30,334 bases of DNA. Origin: Rhodoferax sp. (GTDB lineage: Bacteria; Pseudomonadota; Gammaproteobacteria; Burkholderiales; Burkholderiaceae_C). Where the stretch lies: NCBI GenBank assembly GCA_021737905.1, contig JAIPDA010000003.1:1-30334 (forward strand). The letters are read 5' to 3'. Numbering within the stretch: the stretch's first letter is position 1; the number at the start of each line of letters is the position of its first letter. This document shows positions 23,364-30,334 of the stretch, piece by piece. The position numbers were made by a program, and so were the translations under genes. The notes under the pieces were generated by a model. It saw only the letters and a program-made list of their open reading frames with translations, was not told the DNA's origin and made no database searches.

Positions 23364-24130
23364 TGAGAGACGAAGTAGCCCGTCAGTTGCATGCCCACCA
23401 GGGTGAACCCGGCCGACATCATGACCACGTTAGCGCTGTAGGCGTGACGCACAAAGCCCGCGGTGCGGCGCCAGTAGCTCATGCCGATCAAGATGACGGC
23501 CAAAGCCAGCAGTTGACCAATCTCCACACCGACATTAAAAGCCAGCAAGTTGGGTAGCAGTCCATCTGGTGAGACTTCGTAGGTCTGGATCTTGGTGGCC
23601 AGACCAAAGCCGTGGATCAGACCGAAGACCAGGGTGGCCGCTTTGGTGTTGGGCTGCACCCCGAACCAGCGCTGAAAGGCCCCGAGGTTGTCGAGCGCCT
23701 TGTAGACGACCGAAAAGCCAATCACCGCGTCGATCAGGTAGCTGTTGATCCCGATGTTGTAGTAGACGCCCAATACCATTGTGGTCGAGTGGCCGATGGC
23801 AAACAGGCTGACGTACACCGCGATGTGCTTGAGCTTGTAGAGAAAGAAGATGACCCCCAACAAGAACAGGATGTGGTCATAGCCGGTCATCATGTGCTTT
23901 GCGCCCAGGTAGGTGAAGGGCAAGAGGTGTACGCCAGATATTTCCTGGATGTAGCCCTTGTCGCCCTGGGTCACTGCATGTGCGAACGCGTCGACACATG
24001 TCAACAAAAAAAGTCCGATCACTTGGAATGTGGCCATGACAAGGCCCGGCCGTACCCAAGATGCAGGCTGTTTAGCGGCTTCAATTTCCCGGTCCCCAAA
24101 TGGTCTGATCCGTTCGTCGTAACTCTTCAT
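23360..24130 (-). CDS. HupE/UreJ-family membrane protein
   Basis: The protein is 256 residues from the ATG at 24130; ATG 24139 and a GTG at 24253 are also in frame, none has a good ribosome binding site, and the GTG version would overlap the divergent transporter gene by 19 bases. It has about seven helices with the family histidine motif HMMTGYDHILFLLGVIFF and GLIHGFGLATK. HupE/UreJ proteins are linked to nickel or other metal permeation in hydrogenase and urease loci; here neither enzyme is nearby, so another metal or another role is likely. The polar N-terminal stretch (SYDERIRPFGDREIEAAKQP) precedes the first helix. It forms an overlapping pair with the anchor-protein gene downstream. Confidence 0.83.
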   Translation of the reverse strand: MKSYDERIRPFGDREIEAAKQPASWVRPGLVMATFQVIGLFLLTCVDAFAHAVTQGDKGYIQEISGVHLLPFTYLGAKHMMTGYDHILFLLGVIFFLYKLKHIAVYVSLFAIGHSTTMVLGVYYNIGINSYLIDAVIGFSVVYKALDNLGAFQRWFGVQPNTKAATLVFGLIHGFGLATKIQTYEVSPDGLLPNLLAFNVGVEIGQLLALAVILIGMSYWRRTAGFVRHAYSANVVMMSAGFTLVGMQLTGYFVSQ

Positions 24131-24234
24131 GATGTGCATCAGGTGTTGGTGGGCGTCAGGGCGTTTCTTCAATAGCAGGATAATAACTTTCCGAACGCCT
24201 CTAAAAATCGAGCCCTCCTGCACAATGGGGCCCA

Positions 24235-25146
24235 ATGATTTCCTTAGCAACACCCGAGTCGCGACAACGTCTGGCGCTGACTCTCTTATGGCTCACGCCC
24301 GCCCTCTGGTCCGTTAACTACCTCGTTGCCCGTAGCGCGCCCGGGGTGGTTGAGCCGCACATGCTCGCTTTGGGGCGCTGGAGTTTGGCCGGATTTATTT
24401 TGAGCCTCATCGCCCGCAGCGAACTCTGGCGCTTGCGCCGCAGCATCTTGCAGCTGGGCTGGCAATACCTGGCGCTGGGCACTTTGGGCATGCTGGTTTG
24501 CGGCGCCTGGGTTTATCAGGGTGCCAAGACCACCTCTGCCATGAACATTGCGCTGATCTATGCCGCGTCTCCGGTGCTGATTGCGCTGGGTGCGGTGCTA
24601 TGGCTGGGCGAGCGGTTTTCCTGGCGGCAGGGCTTGGGCGTGGCCCTTGCCCTCACGGGTGTGTGCCACGTGGTGGTCAAAGGCCAGTGGATGTCACTGG
24701 CGCAAGTGCAATGGACTGTGGGGGATGGTTGGATGGTGTTGGCCATGATCTCATGGGCCGGCTATGCGTTGCTGCAAAAAAAGTGGGCCAGCCCGCTGAG
24801 CGCTACTGCCCGGCTGGCGGCCATTTGCATGGGCGGGGTTCTGGTGCTTTTGCCTTTTGCCGTTTGGGAATGGCTGCAGGCAGACACCCCGCCATGGAGC
24901 GCGCAAGCCAGTTTTCTGGTGCTTCTTGCTGGCCTGTTACCGGGCGTTGGAGCCTACTGGGCCTACGGGTTTTGTCAGAAAGTGCTGGGCGCCAGCCGGG
25001 TGGCCACCAGTCTTTACCTGAGCCCTTTGTATGGTGGCTTGGCAGCTTGGCTGGTGCTCGGTGAGTCGATGGGCTTTCACCATGTCATCGGTGCAGGCTT
25101 GATCTTGCCGGGTATTTTTCTCGCTTCACAACAAGCACAGCGCTAA
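24235..25146 (+). CDS. EamA/DMT family transporter
   Basis: The 303-residue membrane protein has ten predicted helices in two EamA repeats: first NYLVARSAPGVVEPHMLALG to ALTGVCHVVV, second WMVLAMISWAGYALLQKKW to GAGLILPGIF. Drug/metabolite-superfamily members of this type export amino acids or other small metabolites. AATACCTGGCGCTGGGTACT-like polar kinks between helices are normal for the family. It diverges from the HupE-like gene with about 100 bases between. No partner gene suggests a substrate. Confidence 0.88.
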   Translation: MISLATPESRQRLALTLLWLTPALWSVNYLVARSAPGVVEPHMLALGRWSLAGFILSLIARSELWRLRRSILQLGWQYLALGTLGMLVCGAWVYQGAKTTSAMNIALIYAASPVLIALGAVLWLGERFSWRQGLGVALALTGVCHVVVKGQWMSLAQVQWTVGDGWMVLAMISWAGYALLQKKWASPLSATARLAAICMGGVLVLLPFAVWEWLQADTPPWSAQASFLVLLAGLLPGVGAYWAYGFCQKVLGASRVATSLYLSPLYGGLAAWLVLGESMGFHHVIGAGLILPGIFLASQQAQR

Positions 25147-25168
25147 GGTCGGCCAGCAGACGCGCTGG

Positions 25169-25197
25169 TTGACTGTCAGTATTAAACTCAATTCTTA
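25169..25197 (+). promoter_or_regulatory. Weak sigma-70-like promoter candidate before the amidohydrolase gene
   Basis: TTGACT (25169-25174) resembles a -35 box and TTCTTA (25192-25197) sits 17 bases downstream as a poor -10. The gene start follows 23 bases later behind GGAGA. The -35 match is good, the -10 match is weak. Confidence 0.3.
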
Positions 25198-25220
25198 ACT
25201 CAGCCAACGGAGACCTCTTC

Positions 25221-26363
25221 ATGATTTTTACTTGCGCGCCCACCTGCAAGCACCCTTATCACCAGCATGGCAAACAGGCCAAGGGCGCCGCTGGCATGTT
25301 CACCTCACTGGCTACCAAGAAGCTGGCAAACCGCAAAGACGGGCACCTCAATGTGGACGTGCACTGCCATTACTTCAATCCGACGGTCGGCCAGAAAGCT
25401 TCGGTTTTAAAACCGATTGAGCAAGAGGTCGGGCATATTTTTGCCAACCAGTTAACGCGTGAAACCAATGCCAAGCAGATGCGCGACCGCGCACCCATGC
25501 TCTCTGATGTGTCTGTGCGTATTCAAGACATGGACCGCATGGGCGTGGACATTCAAGCCGTCTCGCCGGCCCCATTCCAGTACTATTATTTTGCAGAGCC
25601 TGCCTTTGGTGCCGAGCTGGCCCGCGACGTCAATGAAGGCATGGCCAAGCTGGCGGCCACCCACCCTGACCGCTTGATCGCTCTGGGCACGGTGCCCCTG
25701 CAAGACGCCGGCCTGGCGGTCAAAGAGCTCAATTACGCCGTTCAAAAGCTGGGTCTGCGCGGTATTGAGATCAACACCCATGTCAACGGTAAAAACCTCA
25801 CCGATCCTTCGCTCAAGCTGGAGAAATTTTTCAGCCGGGTCAGTGAACTGGGTGTGCCCTTGTTCATTCATCCGAACGGCTTTACCGAAGCCAGCCGCCT
25901 GGAAAACCACTATTTCAACAACGTGATCGGCAACCCCTTGGACACCACCATTGCGGTCAGTCACCTGATCTTTGACGGTGTCATGGAGCGCAACCCGAAG
26001 TTAAAGGTGTTGCTGGCCCATGCCGGCGGCTACCTGACGCATTACTGGGCCAGGATGGACCACGTCTGGGGCGCGCGTCCTGACGGCCGCACGGTCATCA
26101 AGCGCAAGCCTTCGACTTACCTGGAAAAATTTTATTTCGACACCATCACCTTTGACCCCGGCATGCTGCGCAACATGATTGAGCGTTTTGGTGCCGACCA
26201 TGTGATGCTGGGAACCGACTATCCCTACGACATGGCAGAAGTGGACCCGCTGGGCCTGGTTTCAGCGGTCAAAAAACTGAACAAAGATGACCGTGACCTG
26301 ATCATCGGCGGCAACGCCGCCAAGCTGTTCAAGATCAAGGTGCCTAAAGCCAAAAAAGTCTGA
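25221..26363 (+). CDS. Amidohydrolase 2 family metal-dependent decarboxylase/hydrolase (ACMSD-like)
   Basis: The 380-residue TIM-barrel enzyme has the ACMSD-type metal ligands: His48 and His50 in DVHCHYFNP, His217 in FIHPNG, His267 in LLAHAGGYL and Asp333 in GTDYPYD. The family decarboxylates aromatic or muconate-type acids without redox change (aminocarboxymuconate semialdehyde, gamma-resorcylate, 5-carboxyvanillate) or hydrolyses related compounds. The start is well supported by GGAGA at 25209-25213. The first 40 residues (three cysteines and histidines, then a lysine-rich stretch) lie ahead of the barrel and are longer than in most relatives. It stands alone with no other aromatic-degradation gene nearby, so the substrate is open. 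Confidence 0.87.
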   Translation: MIFTCAPTCKHPYHQHGKQAKGAAGMFTSLATKKLANRKDGHLNVDVHCHYFNPTVGQKASVLKPIEQEVGHIFANQLTRETNAKQMRDRAPMLSDVSVRIQDMDRMGVDIQAVSPAPFQYYYFAEPAFGAELARDVNEGMAKLAATHPDRLIALGTVPLQDAGLAVKELNYAVQKLGLRGIEINTHVNGKNLTDPSLKLEKFFSRVSELGVPLFIHPNGFTEASRLENHYFNNVIGNPLDTTIAVSHLIFDGVMERNPKLKVLLAHAGGYLTHYWARMDHVWGARPDGRTVIKRKPSTYLEKFYFDTITFDPGMLRNMIERFGADHVMLGTDYPYDMAEVDPLGLVSAVKKLNKDDRDLIIGGNAAKLFKIKVPKAKKV

Positions 26364-26375
26364 GGCCGCGACGCC

Positions 26376-26555
26376 TCAAGTGCTGATCGCCGGGCAGCTT
26401 TGCAAAAAGGGCCGCTGACTGGCGGTCCGCGTTTCCCAGGCTTCGATGGCGCTCAGGTGTTTGAGTGTCAAACCGATGTCGTCCAGGCCTTCCATCAACA
26501 GGGTGCGGGCGTGGGAGGCTATCTCAAAATGCCAGTGCTGGCCATGTGAAGCCTC
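26376..26555 (-). pseudogene. leuD fragment (3-isopropylmalate dehydratase small subunit, C-terminal end only)
   Basis: Reading the minus strand from the TAG at 26556-26558 down to the TGA at 26376-26378 gives 59 codons: HWHFEIASHARTLLMEGLDD, then IGLTLKHLSAIEAWETR and QRPFL. This is the C-terminal end of LeuD, where GLDDIGLTL-H--AI-A-E is conserved. The other two thirds of the protein (normally about 200 residues) and any start codon are missing, and the frame is closed right at a palindrome. It looks like the remains of a rearrangement or duplication, without function. It lies between the amidohydrolase stop and the phasin promoter. Confidence 0.75.
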
Positions 26556-26578
26556 CTAGTGAGGGCTCACTAAAGAGG
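26552..26578. repeat. Palindrome at the leuD fragment boundary
   Basis: TAGTGAG (26557-26563) and CTCACTA (26566-26572) form a perfect 7-base inverted repeat around GG, and CCTC (26552-26555) can pair with GAGG (26575-26578). It coincides with the stop that ends homology to LeuD. It could be a hairpin that blocks transcription or a scar of the event that truncated leuD. Confidence 0.6.
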
Positions 26579-26599
26579 GGTTTGGGCGCCCCAGAAGCC

Positions 26600-26627
26600 T
26601 TGCCTTTCATGGTTTGGCCTTTAAGAT
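26600..26627 (+). promoter_or_regulatory. Sigma-70-like promoter candidate for the phasin gene
   Basis: TTGCCT (26600-26605) and TAAGAT (26622-26627) are 16 bases apart, each matching four of six consensus bases. Transcription would begin about 26634, with a short leader holding AAAGG before the phasin start at 26662. Confidence 0.4.
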
Positions 26628-26661
26628 TGCTGCACCGCAACAAAATTTTTAAAGGTCTGCC

Positions 26662-27102
26662 ATGTTCAACAACACTTCTTTCGACGCCATCACCAAAACC
26701 TTCAAGGAAAACGCCGCCAAGTTCAACCCGGCCGCTTCCCAGGAGGCCCTCAAGCCTTTGATGGCCAACCTCGAAGCTTGGGGCGAACTGGCTCAAAAGC
26801 AGGCGCATGCCGCCCAGGCCTCCATGGCTGCCACCTTCGAGTCTTTCAAAAGCGTTAAAGAGCCGCAAGGTGCTTTTGAAACCATGAAAGCCCTGGCCGA
26901 AGAGAGCATGGCCACGGCCACCAAGAACCTCAAGGACGTCACGGCGCTGGGTTTGGCTCAGTTCCACACCACGGTGGAAGCCATCGAAAAATCTCATCCT
27001 GTACCGGATGCTTTCGCTGCCGTCAGCAAGGGCATGAAAGCCGCTGCGGCCCAGATGCAAACCGCTGTGGACACAGTCGTCAAGACCGCTAAAAAGAAGT
27101 AA
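26662..27102 (+). CDS. Phasin family protein (polyhydroxyalkanoate granule-associated)
   Basis: The 146-residue protein is nearly all helical and alanine-rich: FDAITKTFKENAAKFNP, then EAWGELAQKQAHAAQASMAA and FETMKALAEESMATATKNLK, ending VKTAKKK. This is the pattern of phasin_2 proteins that coat PHA granules and limit their size. Its length is a little below the 180-190 residues of PhaP from Cupriavidus, and the lysine tail is a common end. AAAGG precedes the ATG. It is a single-gene unit with its own candidate promoter and a strong terminator behind it. No PHA synthase gene is in the window. Confidence 0.85.
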   Translation: MFNNTSFDAITKTFKENAAKFNPAASQEALKPLMANLEAWGELAQKQAHAAQASMAATFESFKSVKEPQGAFETMKALAEESMATATKNLKDVTALGLAQFHTTVEAIEKSHPVPDAFAAVSKGMKAAAAQMQTAVDTVVKTAKKK

Positions 27103-27151
27103 TTCAAAGCCTGCCCCGCGCGCCGGCAGCTGCCGGTGCTCGGCATCTTTC

Positions 27152-27178
27152 AAAAGCCCTGCGAGTCAGGGCTTTTTT
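27152..27178. terminator. Bidirectional intrinsic terminator between phasin and ABC permease genes
   Basis: AAAAGCCCTG (27152-27161) and CAGGGCTTTT (27167-27176) form a perfect 10-base stem around CGAGT, followed by a T-run on the plus strand; the A-run at the other side gives a shorter T-run for minus-strand transcripts. It lies 49 bases after the phasin stop and five bases past the stop of the convergent permease gene. Confidence 0.9.
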
Positions 27179-27183
27179 GCGGG

Positions 27184-28854
27184 CTAAAAGTTCTGCTCGT
27201 CCATTTTGCCCAGCTTGAGCGCCAGGCCGAGCGTGATGGCGGTGATCAGGATCAGCAAGCTCGAATAAACCGCTGCCACGCCGAAGTCCCCGCCAAAAGC
27301 CTGCTGATAAGCGGCAATCGGCAAGGTGCGGGTGGCGCCGGTGTAGAGCACCAGGGTGGCAGAGAGTTCGTTGAAAATCTCCAGCCAGGCGATGACCACG
27401 CCGGCCAGAATGCCGGGGCGCATCAAGGGCACCATGATGCGGCGAAAGCCGGTCATGGGTTTTTCGCCCAGGCTGGAAGAAGCTTCTTCCAGTGAGGCAT
27501 CAATCTGGTGAACCATGCTCGAAGACGATCGCACCACATACGGCAGCCGCCGCACAAAGTAGACGATCACCATGATGGCGGCGCTGCCTGTGAGCAGCAG
27601 AGGCGGGCCGTTGAAGACGCTGGCGTAGCCAATGCCCAGCACCGTGCCCGGCACGACAAAAGGAACCATCACCAAAAAGTCCAGCAGCTTGCTGTCTGCG
27701 CTCTGGCGCCGTGTCACCACATAACCCACCAGCACGCCGGCGAGGGTGGCCAGCACCAGCGCGCAGCCGGCAAACACAAAGCTGTTCCAGATGGCGTTGC
27801 CGATCAGGTTGAATCCGTTGTGGTAGTTGACCAGCGTGAAGACCGGCTGAAACACCGCGCCTTTGATTTGCATGAACGAGGACACCAGCACCACCAGCAA
27901 GGGCAGATTGGCAAACAGCACGGTGGCAAAGCCCAGCGCTGCAATGGCCCGAGCCCCACCACTTTGCAAAGGCACGGACCCCACGGGCTTGCCGCCATCA
28001 TTGGCCACCCTGCTGGCTTGCGAGGCGCGCTTGCCCAGTGCCACCACCGTCAGTGCCACCAGCACCAGCACCATGCTGGTGGTCGCAGCCATGCCCGGTT
28101 CGCTGCCGATTTCGCTCAGGTAAAGGTCATAAGCCAGCGTGGCCAGCACCGGAAAACGCTCGCCTTCGCCCAGCAAGTTGGCCAGCCCGAAGTCGGCAAT
28201 GGTGCCCAAAAAAACCAGCATGCCGGCCGTGATCAGGGCCGGGCGCAGCAAGGGCAGGGTGACGGAATAAAACACGCCCCAGGGATTTTTGCCCAGGCTG
28301 GCGGCGGCTTCTTCGAGTGCGCCATCCAAGCGGGCCAGGGCGCTGCCCACCACCAGAAAAACCACCGGGTACAAGCCCAGCGCGCTGGCCAGCATGATGC
28401 CGTAGGGGCCGTAAATGGTCGGCATGGAGAGGCCTAAGGACTGGCCCCACAAGGTGACCATGCCCCCCCGGCCGAACAGCAGAATCCAGGCGTAGGCGCC
28501 AATGAACGGCGGCGACATCATCGACAGCAGGGTCAACACCCGCAAGCTCTGACGGCCGGCAAAACGGTAGCGTTGAAACACATAAGCCAGCGGCACGCCC
28601 AGCGCCAGCGCCAGCAAGGTAGCCCCGCTGGCCACCCACAGGCTGTTGCGCAAGGCGCGTAAAAAATAAGCCGAGCTGAAAAAGGTCTGGTAATTCTCCA
28701 GCCCCCAGGACTTGCTGGCCTGACCCCAGAAGCTTTGGCGCATCAGCTCGGCCAAGGGCAAGGCCACAAACACCAGGCACACAGCAATGCCCGCCAGCAT
28801 GACCAGGCGCCAGGGGTCACGCAGCCACGCGATGGTGGAAGCGGCCAGCTTCAC
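27184..28854 (-). CDS. ABC transporter permease, FbpB/AfuB-type two-domain permease
   Basis: The 556-residue protein holds two BPD_transp_1 halves of about six helices each, with EAA loops ALEEAAASLGKNPWGVFYSV in the first half and SLEEASSSLGEKPMTGFRRI in the second. Fused permeases of this size belong to ferric-iron importers and some thiamine, phosphonate or polyamine systems. The start is a GTG at 28854 that overlaps the upstream ATPase stop by four bases (GTGA), so translation is coupled. It is the last gene of a minus-strand binding protein-ATPase-permease unit. It ends next to a bidirectional terminator. Confidence 0.92.
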   Translation of the reverse strand: MKLAASTIAWLRDPWRLVMLAGIAVCLVFVALPLAELMRQSFWGQASKSWGLENYQTFFSSAYFLRALRNSLWVASGATLLALALGVPLAYVFQRYRFAGRQSLRVLTLLSMMSPPFIGAYAWILLFGRGGMVTLWGQSLGLSMPTIYGPYGIMLASALGLYPVVFLVVGSALARLDGALEEAAASLGKNPWGVFYSVTLPLLRPALITAGMLVFLGTIADFGLANLLGEGERFPVLATLAYDLYLSEIGSEPGMAATTSMVLVLVALTVVALGKRASQASRVANDGGKPVGSVPLQSGGARAIAALGFATVLFANLPLLVVLVSSFMQIKGAVFQPVFTLVNYHNGFNLIGNAIWNSFVFAGCALVLATLAGVLVGYVVTRRQSADSKLLDFLVMVPFVVPGTVLGIGYASVFNGPPLLLTGSAAIMVIVYFVRRLPYVVRSSSSMVHQIDASLEEASSSLGEKPMTGFRRIMVPLMRPGILAGVVIAWLEIFNELSATLVLYTGATRTLPIAAYQQAFGGDFGVAAVYSSLLILITAITLGLALKLGKMDEQNF

Positions 28855-29957
28855 GTCAGGGCCCAGCCTGTTTGTGCATCAAAAAACCGCGCCAGTCCCG
28901 GTTCAAAGCGCAAGGACAGCAACTCACCTTCATCCGGCTGCGGTGCCTGCAGCTCCAGGTCAAACTCCAGGCGCTGACCACCGGGCAAAACGCAGCGGTA
29001 GCGAAAGCGCGTGCCCAAAAATGTTTTGAGTTCGACGCGCACGCCGTCCCAGCCGGGCAGGCCGGGGTCGTTGCTGCGCTGCAGGTGTTCGTGCCGCAAA
29101 GCCATGCGCAGCGCGCGCCCCGCTTGGGCCGCGGTGCCGGCAGATGCCGGCAGGTGCCGCACGCCTTGCACGCCACCACCCTCAAAACAAAGGCCAGCGC
29201 TTGCATCGGCCGCCAGCCGGCCTTCGACCCAGATGCAGCCGCCCACAAAGTCCATCACAAAAGCATGCGCCGGCTGCTGGTAAATCTCTTGCGGCCCGGC
29301 CAATTGCAGCATGCGGCCTTCGTGCATCACGGCAATCCGGTCGGACACCGCCAGCGCTTCTTCCTGGTCGTGCGTGACATACAGCGTGGTGATGCCCAGC
29401 TCGCGCTGCATCAGACGGATTTCCTGGCGCATTTCCAGCCGAAGCTTCGCGTCCAGGTTAGACAAAGGCTCGTCCATCAGCAGCAAGGTGGGCTCGATCA
29501 CCATGGCGCGGGCCAGGCCCACGCGTTGCTTTTGTCCGCCCGAGAGCTGCGAGGCATAGCGCTCGCCAAGCTGCGCCAGCTGCACACGCTCCAGCGCCTT
29601 TTGCACGCGTTGTGTGATGTCGGCTGCCGGCAACTTGCGCGCCTCTAGGCCATAGGCCACGTTCTGCGCCACGGTCATGTGCGGAAACACGGCATAGCTC
29701 TGGAACACCATGCCGATGTCGCGCCGGTGGGGCGGCTGGTGGGTGATGTCCACGCCGTCCACCCAGATGCTGCCCTCGTCCGGCGTGTAAAAGCCGGCCA
29801 GGGCGCGCAGCAAAGTGGTTTTACCGCAGCCCGAGGGCCCCAGCAGGGTGAGGAACTCGCCGTCCTGCATGGCCAGGTCAATCTGGTTCAAAACAGTCTG
29901 CGCGCCGAAGCGCTTGCTCACCTGCTGGATATGGACTTTGGGATTCATGTCATGCAT
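28851..29957 (-). CDS. ABC transporter ATP-binding protein, FbpC/PotA-like (with TOBE domain)
   Basis: The 368-residue ATPase has Walker A GPSGCGKT (40-47), FQSYAVFPHMTVAQNVAYGL, signature LSGGQ (138-142), Walker B LLLMDEP (158-164) and a C-terminal TOBE-like domain (about 240-365, including LRMALRHEHLQ). It energises the two-domain permease encoded next. ATGs at 29957 and 29948 are both in frame and neither has a clear ribosome binding site; the second gives MNPKVHIQQVSKRF and may be the true start. A terminator-like hairpin lies directly upstream, so expression probably depends on read-through from the binding-protein gene or on a promoter I do not see. Likely ligand: ferric iron, though phosphonate- or polyamine-type systems look similar. 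Confidence 0.92.
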   Translation of the reverse strand: MHDMNPKVHIQQVSKRFGAQTVLNQIDLAMQDGEFLTLLGPSGCGKTTLLRALAGFYTPDEGSIWVDGVDITHQPPHRRDIGMVFQSYAVFPHMTVAQNVAYGLEARKLPAADITQRVQKALERVQLAQLGERYASQLSGGQKQRVGLARAMVIEPTLLLMDEPLSNLDAKLRLEMRQEIRLMQRELGITTLYVTHDQEEALAVSDRIAVMHEGRMLQLAGPQEIYQQPAHAFVMDFVGGCIWVEGRLAADASAGLCFEGGGVQGVRHLPASAGTAAQAGRALRMALRHEHLQRSNDPGLPGWDGVRVELKTFLGTRFRYRCVLPGGQRLEFDLELQAPQPDEGELLSLRFEPGLARFFDAQTGWALT

Positions 29958-29959
29958 TT

Positions 29960-29990
29960 AAAAAAGCCCCGCAGAAAAATCGGCGGGGCT
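29960..29990 (-). terminator. Intrinsic terminator/attenuator between binding-protein and ATPase genes
   Basis: On the minus strand AGCCCCGC (29990-29983) pairs with GCGGGGCT (29972-29965) around a 10-base loop, followed directly by a T-run (29964-29960). This is a full intrinsic terminator shape, 22 bases after the binding-protein stop and just before the ATPase start. Partial read-through would give a surplus of binding protein over membrane parts. Confidence 0.8.
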
Positions 29991-30011
29991 GGTGCTTGGG
30001 CGGTCTTCAGA

Positions 30012-30334
30012 TCAGCGGCGAACCAGTTGCTGGTAGCGCGTCATGAAGTCCTTGGACTTGGCCAGCGCCCAGTCCATAGGGTAGTTGTTAATCGGCAGCT
30101 GTTCGGGCGCAATTGATTTACCGGCGGCCGGCACGTCATTGCGGATCGGACGGCGGCCCGAGGCCTTGACCACTACGGCCTGGCCTTCGGCCGAAGCCAC
30201 ATAGTCCAGCTCGGCTTTGCCGGCGGTGGGGTTAGGGCCTTTGGCCACCAGCGCCATGGCGCCTGCCGAGGCGTTGATACCTTCCTTGGGGTAGACGATG
30301 CGGATTGGCGAGCCGCCGTCAATGAAACGCTGTG
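30012..30334 (-). CDS. ABC transporter extracellular binding protein, FbpA/AfuA-like, C-terminal part
   Basis: The last 107 codons are in the window and the gene runs off the right edge. The fragment reads SPIRIVYPKEGINASAGAMA, LVAKGPNPTAGKAELDYVAS and AEGQAVVVKASGRRPIRNDV, the typical C-terminal lobe of FbpA/AfuA-type proteins where P-EG---------V-KG--N---A--F-D---S-EGQ----- repeats. These are periplasmic receptors for ferric iron and in some branches for thiamine, 2-aminoethylphosphonate or sugars; the deciding ligand residues lie partly outside the window. It is the first gene of the minus-strand importer unit. Confidence 0.85.
   Translation of the reverse strand, partial: QRFIDGGSPIRIVYPKEGINASAGAMALVAKGPNPTAGKAELDYVASAEGQAVVVKASGRRPIRNDVPAAGKSIAPEQLPINNYPMDWALAKSKDFMTRYQQLVRR

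Noticed and set aside
24131..24253. Longer HupE-like protein starting at GTG 24253
   Set aside because: It would overlap the divergent EamA gene and add a basic stretch without a ribosome binding site; kept only as an alternative start.
27508..28437. A 309-codon plus-strand frame antisense to the FbpB-like permease
   Set aside because: Gln/His-rich composition with no domain, fully inside a well-supported permease gene.
1..30334. CRISPR arrays, tRNA or rRNA genes, insertion sequences, phage genes
   Set aside because: No regularly spaced direct repeats, no cloverleaf-like conserved T-loop sequences in gaps, and no transposase, integrase or phage protein in any frame.

Overview
The window looks like an accessory, transport- and catabolism-rich stretch of a Burkholderiales chromosome, most likely Comamonadaceae (Polaromonas/Rhodoferax/Limnohabitans-like). 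This is inferred from moderately high GC, two orphan Bug-type (tripartite tricarboxylate) solute-binding proteins, a small phasin, and the style of the ABC operons. No rRNA, tRNA, CRISPR array, transposase or integrase was seen.

Layout. (1) 1-7185: the start of a MetE-like gene points left; diverging from it is a complete dipeptide/oligopeptide-type ABC operon (binding protein, two permeases, two ATPases), followed closely by an exported Asd/YliI-type PQQ sugar dehydrogenase. (2) 7239-19800: the centrepiece, two divergent gene pairs. Divergon 1 has a split altronate-dehydratase-type enzyme (small SAF protein plus large UxaA C-terminal protein, the architecture of sulfolactate sulfo-lyase SuyA/SuyB) facing a TauABC/SsuABC-like importer, a GMC alcohol dehydrogenase and a GabD-like aldehyde dehydrogenase. 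Divergon 2 has gntR, a Bug binding protein and a choline-sulfatase-like type I sulfatase facing a second sulfatase. Both divergent intergenic regions carry almost the same 20-bp sequence (19 of 20 positions), an imperfect inverted repeat lying directly in front of gntR and in front of the ABC operon. I read the two divergons as one GntR regulon for uptake and breakdown of an organosulfur compound: de-sulfation, alcohol to aldehyde to acid oxidation, then lyase cleavage. The substrate is not known.

(3) 19847-24130, minus strand: a second orphan Bug protein, a 347-base stretch with two tiny doubtful ORFs, an L-sorbosone-dehydrogenase-like propeller, an unexplained open frame, and an overlapping pair (a membrane-anchored protein and a HupE/UreJ-family membrane protein). 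(4) 24235-27102, plus strand: an EamA exporter, an ACMSD-like metal-dependent amidohydrolase, a leuD C-terminal fragment (pseudogene, minus strand) ending at a palindrome, and a phasin with a clear terminator. (5) 27184-30334, minus strand: an FbpABC/AfuABC-type importer (ferric iron or similar), with the binding-protein gene cut by the window end and separated from the ATPase gene by an intrinsic-terminator-like hairpin.

A recurring design is a hairpin just after each of the three ABC binding-protein genes, which would give more binding protein than membrane components.
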